From the NCBI GenBank assembly GCA_023458915.1, contig JAEWWM010000066.1, positions 1-38,102 of the forward strand: a DNA stretch of 38,102 nt, given 5' to 3'. A model generated the notes under the pieces. That model was given only the letters and a program-made list of their open reading frames with translations. It was not told the origin of the DNA and made no database searches. Made by a program: the position numbers and the translations under genes. Source of the stretch: Bacillota bacterium. GTDB taxonomy: Bacteria; Bacillota; Clostridia; Oscillospirales; Acutalibacteraceae. Below, piece after piece: positions 32,788 to 38,102 of this stretch; the stretch's first letter is position 1, and the number at the start of each line of letters is the position of its first letter.

Positions 32788-33012
32788 GAATAACTCCTTT
32801 GTAAAACAAAATTTTTAATTTTAAAATACAGAATATATTAAAATATTATTTAGATTTACTTATAATAATTTATTTTTAAGTTTATTTAAACTCTAAATTT
32901 ATGTTAATTTTTACCTATAATAAATATACCAAGTAAAGACTACGGATATTTATTACTCAACATAATATGCTTACATTTTCATATATATGGCATAAGGGGG
33001 TAAATTTTACTT

Positions 33013-34743
33013 ATGCCTTTTGTAAACCGCATACCAGCTAGAACAATACTCAGCGAATTTCGTCAAACTGAACTCAGTGCTGGGTACGATCCGGAAACAA
33101 ACATGTGGGAAGTAATCATAAAATTTAACGGGGATATTTTTAGAGTAGGGCAAGAGCTTGGAATTGAAATCGAACTGCTAAGCGAAAATTATGCTATTGC
33201 AACTCTCACACTTGACCAAATTTCCCTTCTTGTACCTTATACCGAAATAGAACATATTGAATCTCCTAAAATTTTAGCTTTAAACCTCCACGAAGAGCTG
33301 CATCGCTCTTGCGTAGATGAGGTACATTCATCGAGTGAATTTAATCTTTTAGGGCAAGGTGTACTTATAGCTATATTAGACTCAGGAATTGATTACACTC
33401 ATCCTGATTTTATAAACGAGGATAGAACAAGCAGGATTTTATACCTTTGGGATCAAACAGCAGTAGGAGCTCCTCCTGAAGGATTTAAACGCGGAGTTGA
33501 ATATAATAATAACCAGTTAAACGAAGCACTCCTGGCTCCCGACCCGTATGCAGTAGTCCCACAAACAGATATAGTAGGCCACGGAACAGCAATTGCAGGG
33601 ATCGCTGCCGGAAATGGCCGAGAAGCCGGAGGAGAAACCGGGGTAGCTCCCGAAGCTTCGCTTATTATAGTCAAACTTGGTGAAAAAGGATTTCCGTCTT
33701 TTGCAAAAACAACAGAATTAATGAGAGCAATAAAATATGTTATTGACAAAGCACAAATGCTAAATATGCCCGTTGTTATAAATATAAGCTACGGCACAAA
33801 TGACGGCCCACATAACGGGCAATCAATATTTGAAACTTACATCGACAGCATGGCCGAAAGATGGAAAAATTCCATAGTTGTGGCTGCCGGAAATGAAGGC
33901 AGCGCAGGGCATCACCATGAAGGGAAAATAGCTTCTCACGAAACCCAGGAAGTTGATTTTTTTTATGCCGGAAAATTCAATTCATTTTATATAACTTTGT
34001 GGAAAAATTTTACAGATGATTTCACGGTAGAACTAACGCTTCCCGGAGGGCAAACTACCGGTGAAATAATTTACTACGACCTTACACGTACCTATCGTTT
34101 TGGTAATATTTCAGTATTTGTAAACTATGGGCAACCACAATTTTATAATGCATTCCAGGAAATTTTCTTTCAAATCAGCTCTCCTCCAGGCCCATTGCCT
34201 ATAGGAATTTATAAAATAACTGTACGCGCCAGGCAAATAACAGACGGAAATTATAATATGTACCTACCAACAGTAGAAGAAGTAACTGCTCAAACCGCTT
34301 TTACCATTTCTAACGAAAATATAACTTTAACTATACCAGCCACCGCTCAAAATGTAATAACTGTCGGCGGATATGACTCAGAAAGGGGTATAATAGCCAG
34401 TTTTTCTGGAAAAGGAAATACCCTTAATGTTGTATTCGCCAAACCTGATTTAGTAGCACCTGCAGTTAATACATCAACTGCAAAAGTTGGCGGCGGATAC
34501 GGTTTTTTCACGGGAACAAGTATGGCAGCACCTTTTGTAACAGGATCAGTGGCACTAATGATGCAGTGGGGCATTGTTCAAGGGAATGACCCTTTTCTTT
34601 ACGGTGAAAGAGTTAAATCTTACCTTAAAAGCGGTGCGACAAGAAGGCCAGATATATCTTACCCGAACAACTCTTGGGGTTATGGTACATTGTGCTTATT
34701 TAACACTATGTTGCAGCTTAGGTCTTTTACCAGAAACATTTAA
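33013..34743 (+). CDS. subtilisin-like (S8) protease, CspA/B/C-like, copy 1
   Basis: A 576-residue protein, ATG after AAGGGGGT. No signal peptide. Residues 1-110 are a pro-region of the Csp type. Catalytic triad present: Asp123 (AILDSGIDYTHPDF), His190 (DIVGHGTAIAGIAAG), Ser503 (GTSMAAPFVTG), with oxyanion Asn294 (VAAGNEG). A jellyroll-like insert lies between His and Ser (about 310-440). This layout is typical of clostridial CspB-like proteases that act in spores at germination. Copy 2 follows 34 nt downstream and is probably in the same operon. Germination is the likely role given the sporulation genes here. Other S8 roles remain possible. Confidence 0.85.
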   Translation: MPFVNRIPARTILSEFRQTELSAGYDPETNMWEVIIKFNGDIFRVGQELGIEIELLSENYAIATLTLDQISLLVPYTEIEHIESPKILALNLHEELHRSCVDEVHSSSEFNLLGQGVLIAILDSGIDYTHPDFINEDRTSRILYLWDQTAVGAPPEGFKRGVEYNNNQLNEALLAPDPYAVVPQTDIVGHGTAIAGIAAGNGREAGGETGVAPEASLIIVKLGEKGFPSFAKTTELMRAIKYVIDKAQMLNMPVVINISYGTNDGPHNGQSIFETYIDSMAERWKNSIVVAAGNEGSAGHHHEGKIASHETQEVDFFYAGKFNSFYITLWKNFTDDFTVELTLPGGQTTGEIIYYDLTRTYRFGNISVFVNYGQPQFYNAFQEIFFQISSPPGPLPIGIYKITVRARQITDGNYNMYLPTVEEVTAQTAFTISNENITLTIPATAQNVITVGGYDSERGIIASFSGKGNTLNVVFAKPDLVAPAVNTSTAKVGGGYGFFTGTSMAAPFVTGSVALMMQWGIVQGNDPFLYGERVKSYLKSGATRRPDISYPNNSWGYGTLCLFNTMLQLRSFTRNI

Positions 34744-34777
34744 ATAAAAACTAAAGTCTTCAAAGGAGTTGATTACT

Positions 34778-36493
34778 ATGCCGGACGCAGAACAACAAAA
34801 CGAGCTTGAAATGCCCCTTTATGAATTCATACATCTCCCAACTACTGTGGCTTTTAATTCATGGTTCACCCCTACCTTCCAGGCGTATGTAAATGACCAT
34901 CCTTACATACGGGTAGGTAGTATACTCAGAAATGAAACAGCAATTTTATATACATCAGAAGAACATATGAAAGAAATATTTAAAGACCTTGGCTCTGATT
35001 TTTTGAATATTTATCCAGAAATATACGGCCTCACCGACAGTGAAGCCTTAGAAGCAGCAGGCATCTCCCAGGTGCAACAGCAGCCGTATATTAATGCAAC
35101 AGGTAGAGGTACGATAATTGGTATTGTAGACACTGGGATAGACTATACTCAACCCGTATTCCGCTATGAAGACGGGACAACAAAAATAAGATATATTTGG
35201 GACCAAACAATTCACACCGAGCCTAACGACAACGTAAGTTTTGGTACTGTTTATACTAATGAGCAAATTAATGAAGCTCTTAAAAACGACGACCCTTACA
35301 GTATAGTTCCTCATAAAGATACAGTCGGGCACGGAACCTTTCTTGCTTCAATTGCCGCAGGCAGAAAGGTAGATGATTTCATAGGGGCAGCTCCTGATGC
35401 AGAATTAATTGTTGTAAAATTAAAAAAAGCAAACCCTTTTTATCTTAATGTATTCTTAGTTCCACCGGAACAAGAAAATGCATACCAGTCCACCGATATT
35501 ATGATGGGAATCGCTTTTGTAACTGACAATGCGGGGCTTTTAAAAATGCCATCCGTCACGTGCCTCGGACTCGGAACAAACTTCGGCGGACATAACGGGC
35601 GAAATAGGATAGAACAATATGTAACTTTTCTTTCAAATGCTCCGGGAATTGCGGTATGTACCGCTGTAGGCAACGAAAGCAATGCGCGGCACCACACAGA
35701 AGGTATACTTCAAAGAACAGGCGATATCGCACCGATTTTAGTAAGAGTTGGGGATAGGGCAACTTCTATAAGTGTTTACATTTGGTATGATGGCTGGGAT
35801 AAAATATCTTTTTCAATCAAATCTCCGTCAGGCGAAATAATAAGCCGTGTACCGTTTTTTGTAGGAACTTATTTTCAGAAAAAACTGATTTTGGAGAAGT
35901 CGACAGTCAGCGTACTTTACCACCAAAACGAAAGCAGATTTGCAATTATTCAGATAACAGATATTGTCCCCGGAACATGGGAAATAAATCTTCATGGCGA
36001 CATAATTATAAGCGGACGATATCATGCCTGGCTCCCTATGACGGGGTTCATAAGCTCGGATGTAGATTTCGTCTCTCCTACTCCGAATTATACGGTAGTT
36101 GTGCCTTCAACTTCGCGAGGTATTATCAGTGTAGGCGCATATAACTACAGAGAAAACAGTTTATACATAAACAGCTCATGGGGGCCAACAGTGAATTCAA
36201 AATTTGCGCCTGATTTTGTAGCCCCCGGCGTTGACATATCCGGATTTTACCCAATAGGTCCGGGGCAAATGACGGGAACAAGCGTCTCCGCTGCAATCAC
36301 TGCAGGAGCATCTGCACTGCTATTCCAAGGGGCTATTGTCGAGGGAACTTCACCATCTTTAAACGGCAACAGAATCAGAACTCTTTTAATAAGAGGCAGC
36401 GTCCGCGATAGTATACGACGTTACCCAAACCCCCAGTGGGGCTACGGTACGCTGAACCTTGAGGGAACTGTTAACTCTCTTAGAGGGGAGTAA
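34778..36493 (+). CDS. subtilisin-like (S8) protease, CspA/B/C-like, copy 2
   Basis: The start at ATG 34778 has AAAGGAG 9 nt upstream; a TTG at 34769 overlaps that site. 571 residues. Triad: Asp118 (GIVDTGIDYTQPVF), His185 (DTVGHGTFLASIAAG), Ser502 in MTGTSVSAAITAG, with Asn299 (TAVGNESN). The serine motif differs from the usual GTSMAxP by lacking the proline, as in several Csp-type members, so activity may be altered. Overall similarity to copy 1 is moderate, which suggests an old duplication. A pair of this kind recalls the CspBA/CspC arrangement, but here neither member has lost its triad. Confidence 0.85.
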   Translation: MPDAEQQNELEMPLYEFIHLPTTVAFNSWFTPTFQAYVNDHPYIRVGSILRNETAILYTSEEHMKEIFKDLGSDFLNIYPEIYGLTDSEALEAAGISQVQQQPYINATGRGTIIGIVDTGIDYTQPVFRYEDGTTKIRYIWDQTIHTEPNDNVSFGTVYTNEQINEALKNDDPYSIVPHKDTVGHGTFLASIAAGRKVDDFIGAAPDAELIVVKLKKANPFYLNVFLVPPEQENAYQSTDIMMGIAFVTDNAGLLKMPSVTCLGLGTNFGGHNGRNRIEQYVTFLSNAPGIAVCTAVGNESNARHHTEGILQRTGDIAPILVRVGDRATSISVYIWYDGWDKISFSIKSPSGEIISRVPFFVGTYFQKKLILEKSTVSVLYHQNESRFAIIQITDIVPGTWEINLHGDIIISGRYHAWLPMTGFISSDVDFVSPTPNYTVVVPSTSRGIISVGAYNYRENSLYINSSWGPTVNSKFAPDFVAPGVDISGFYPIGPGQMTGTSVSAAITAGASALLFQGAIVEGTSPSLNGNRIRTLLIRGSVRDSIRRYPNPQWGYGTLNLEGTVNSLRGE

Positions 36494-36518
36494 ATATCTC
36501 CCACAAAAAGAATAAAAT

Positions 36519-36535
36519 ACTCTAAGTATATTTTT
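36519..36535 (+). terminator. weak terminator-like hairpin after the protease pair
   Basis: ATACT pairs with AGTAT around CTA, followed by ATTTTT. Low stability. Confidence 0.3.
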
Positions 36536-36629
36536 ACAAATATTCTAAAAATCAAGCGGGGCATTCCAAATTTTATGTTATTTTAAGAGAATTTAAGAAC
36601 AGATGATACCATTTGTTCCCATATTCATG

Positions 36630-36635
36630 TATACT
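36630..36635 (+). promoter_or_regulatory. possible -10 box of the toxin mRNA
   Basis: TATACT about 70 nt before the toxin ATG. No convincing -35 box is present at 16-18 nt, so this assignment is weak. Confidence 0.3.
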
Positions 36636-36675
36636 ATTTTCTATAGCAAGAGTTTGCTTGCAGAGCGCGTCTTAT

Positions 36676-36699
36676 TCACTCCCACATAGAAGGGAGTGA
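36676..36699 (+). promoter_or_regulatory. hairpin that hides the toxin ribosome binding site
   Basis: TCACTCCC (36676-36683) pairs with GGGAGTGA (36692-36699). The second arm contains the AGGGAGTG ribosome binding site of the toxin. Sequestered sites are a known control in type I toxin mRNAs. Confidence 0.7.
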
Positions 36700-36705
36700 T
36701 GTGGA

Positions 36706-36783
36706 ATGTTAAGTATACTAATTTTATTAATATATTTAGCTATTGAATTATTTAATTCAATGTATAACCATAAAAAAAGATAA
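36706..36783 (+). CDS. 25-residue hydrophobic toxin-like peptide (type I TA-like)
   Basis: ATG 36706 with AGGGAG 9 nt upstream, stop TAA at 36781-36783. The peptide has a short acidic-free start (MLSILILLIYLA), a membrane-spanning run to about residue 16, then a polar tail ending NHKKR. A single hydrophobic helix with a basic C-terminus is the standard plan of type I toxins of the Fst, BsrG and TxpA kind, which damage or depolarise the membrane. The ribosome binding site is hidden in a hairpin, and an antisense RNA overlaps the end. It is short even for this class. The system call is by architecture, not by sequence family. Confidence 0.65.
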   Translation: MLSILILLIYLAIELFNSMYNHKKR

Positions 36784-36874
36784 CGCTCTCATCCTTCTAA
36801 AAATGGAGAGCGTTGCTTTTTAGTAACTTCTAAATTTTAAGAATAAGGCCGCTTTTGCGGTTCAAACTCTTACT
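36772..36874 (-). ncRNA. antisense RNA overlapping the toxin mRNA 3' end
   Basis: Expected start near 36874 from the promoter at 36881-36909, end at the T-run opposite 36772-36778. About 100 nt. It contains a small CCGC-AAAA-GCGG hairpin near 36849-36860 and ends in the shared 9-bp terminator stem followed by ATCTTTTTTT. It is complementary to the last toxin codons and the whole 3' untranslated part, including the terminator loop, as in convergent type I antitoxins. Confidence 0.7.
36782..36821. terminator. bidirectional terminator of toxin mRNA and antisense RNA
   Basis: AACGCTCTC (36782-36790) pairs with GAGAGCGTT (36806-36814). Plus-strand GCTTTTT and minus-strand ATCTTTTTTT follow. The toxin stop codon overlaps the stem. 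Confidence 0.85.
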
Positions 36875-36880
36875 ACATTT

Positions 36881-36909
36881 ATATTATTACTAGACTAATA
36901 TTTTGTCAA
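36881..36909 (-). promoter_or_regulatory. strong sigma-A promoter of the antisense RNA
   Basis: Minus strand: perfect -35 TTGACA (36909-36904), exact 17-nt spacer, -10 TAATAT (36886-36881). One of the strongest matches in the window, as expected for an antitoxin RNA made in excess. Confidence 0.8.
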
Positions 36910-36960
36910 CATATTTTACAATTTTTACGCAGTTTCGCGTTTAGAAAAAGGAAATTATTC

Positions 36961-38102
36961 ATGTGGAAAAAATTCATAAAAAACATTTTTTTAATTATTA
37001 TTCCTATGGCGATATCTTTGGCTTTTTTGTATGTTTATAATAGACACCTAGACAATCAAATAGTGAAAAATTATAATCCGGCACTTGCTAGAACTTTCGG
37101 TGTTGATGAGATGAATGAAGGCATAAAACTTTTGTCCAACAATGCAAATAAAGGTGACATTATTTTGCTAGGTTCTTCTGAACTCGACTCAACTGAAATC
37201 CCGCAGCACGCAAGAAACTTTTTCCCAAATTCAGAGCTAAATTGCGATATAGTTTTAACAGGCCGCGCGTACTGCCAGTCACTTACAAATTCAGTAAAAA
37301 TCGGAGCTTTATCTGAAAATTTTAGAGGCAAAAAAATTGTTCTTCTTGTTTCTCCACCGTGGTTCTATTCCCAAGAAATCGATGCTTCCGGGTACTGTTC
37401 AAATTTTTCCGAAATTCAGTTTTATAAATTCATGAATAACAGTGATATTAGTGCTGACATCAAAAAATATGCCTGCGAACGCACTTGTAAACTCACTAAA
37501 AACGAAAGTTCTTTAAATGAAATTCGAATGTATTCATATCTTTATTCTAAAAACGAGTTTTCTAAATTTTGCTTAAATTTTTTAAAACCTTATTATTTTG
37601 TAAGAGAAAAATTTATAGAGTTAAAAGATAAGCATATGGCATTAAAAGCTATCAATAAATTTAAAGATAAACCTCTACAAAAAGTTAAAAATATTAACTG
37701 GCGAGCAGAAGAAATTAAGGCCCAAAAGATGGGAGAAGAAAATTGCACAAATAACAGTTTATATATCATGAATGACCTATATACAAATTACGTTAAGCCG
37801 ATTTGGGATAGCGAAAACACAAAGAAATCGTTTGAAAATATTAATTTGTTAAACTCCAACGAACTCAGCGATTTTGAAATGTTTTTGAAATTATGTAAAG
37901 ACTGTAACGTTGATGTTTATGTAATGTTTACACCCGTTAATGGTTTTTATCATGACCATTTTGGTTTAAACCGCCAAAAACGTGCGACTTTCTACGATGA
38001 AGCAGAAACTTTAGCGTCCAAGTATGGTTTTGATTATCTAGATATGCGAGAGAAGGAATATGAACCTTATTTTATGAAAGATTCGCAGCACCTAGGCTGG
38101 AA
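36961..38102 (+). CDS. dltD: D-alanyl-lipoteichoic acid biosynthesis protein DltD, C-terminus off window
   Basis: ATG 36961 with AAAAGGAAAT upstream; the 380 codons in view are open to the window end. N-terminal membrane anchor (about 7-26), then an outer SGNH-like domain: GDIILLGSSEL with the catalytic serine near 72, VLLVSPPWFY, FTPVNGFYHDHFGLNR, and the DSQHLGW motif that supplies the catalytic Asp/His right at the window edge. DltD finishes D-alanine transfer onto teichoic acids at the cell surface. The usual dltA, dltB and dltC genes are not upstream, so they must lie downstream or elsewhere. D-alanylation lowers sensitivity to host cationic peptides. Confidence 0.92.
   Translation, partial: MWKKFIKNIFLIIIPMAISLAFLYVYNRHLDNQIVKNYNPALARTFGVDEMNEGIKLLSNNANKGDIILLGSSELDSTEIPQHARNFFPNSELNCDIVLTGRAYCQSLTNSVKIGALSENFRGKKIVLLVSPPWFYSQEIDASGYCSNFSEIQFYKFMNNSDISADIKKYACERTCKLTKNESSLNEIRMYSYLYSKNEFSKFCLNFLKPYYFVREKFIELKDKHMALKAINKFKDKPLQKVKNINWRAEEIKAQKMGEENCTNNSLYIMNDLYTNYVKPIWDSENTKKSFENINLLNSNELSDFEMFLKLCKDCNVDVYVMFTPVNGFYHDHFGLNRQKRATFYDEAETLASKYGFDYLDMREKEYEPYFMKDSQHLGW

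Noticed and set aside
1..38102. CRISPR array or restriction/defence island
   Set aside because: No regularly spaced direct repeats and no cas, restriction, methylase or other known defence genes were seen.

Overview
The window is AT-rich DNA from a Gram-positive, endospore-forming member of the Clostridia. The best guess is an Oscillospirales-like lineage. This rests on a spoIIGA-sigE pair, yunB, the order nusA-rnpM-L7Ae-infB-rbfA-nrnA-truB-ribF, AGGAGG-type ribosome binding sites and PBSX-type phage head genes. Two adjacent genes for chlamydia/rickettsia-type ATP/ADP translocases are unexpected in such an organism. They suggest a host-associated, possibly intracellular, lifestyle in which nucleotides are taken from a eukaryote. 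RibF that has lost its riboflavin kinase half fits metabolic reduction. Taxonomy and lifestyle are inferences.

Layout. 1-581 (minus): a protein with a Nif11-like double-glycine leader, cut by the window edge. 666-6673: a surface/signalling locus, with a MORN-repeat membrane protein and a four-TM HAMP/class III cyclase-like protein on the minus strand, and a divergent LysM membrane protein whose promoter faces theirs. 6674-7775: a structured intergenic stretch, a small NTF2-like protein and tRNA-Ser(CGA). 7775-11778: spoIIGA, sigE, dut, yunB and a small Cys-rich membrane protein. 11956-18515: an intact-looking phage head and packaging module (terminase small and large, portal, protease, capsid, connectors) with no tail, lysis or integration genes. 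It stops at a strong terminator just before nusA. 18696-25819: the nusA-infB-truB-ribF translation/RNA operon. 26030-29551 (minus): two ATP/ADP translocase genes whose promoters and leader hairpins are duplicated along with them. 29911-31504: rpmB, an 8-oxoguanine DNA glycosylase and Hsp20. 31431-32870: a tandem segmental duplication carrying a secreted-protein gene, one copy frameshifted, and a copied tail of hsp20. 33013-36493: two CspA/B/C-like subtilisin proteases. 36600-36910: a compact type I toxin-antitoxin-like locus. 36961-end: dltD, cut by the window edge.

How the parts fit. Sporulation (SpoIIGA, SigE, YunB, possibly the Csp-like proteases at germination) coexists with nucleotide import and a truncated cofactor enzyme, so a spore stage may serve transmission between hosts. 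At least six short pyrimidine/purine hairpins of related sequence are scattered between genes, including inside the phage module. Together with the tandem duplications, the frameshifted paralogue and the prophage remnant they point to a genome under repeat expansion and decay.
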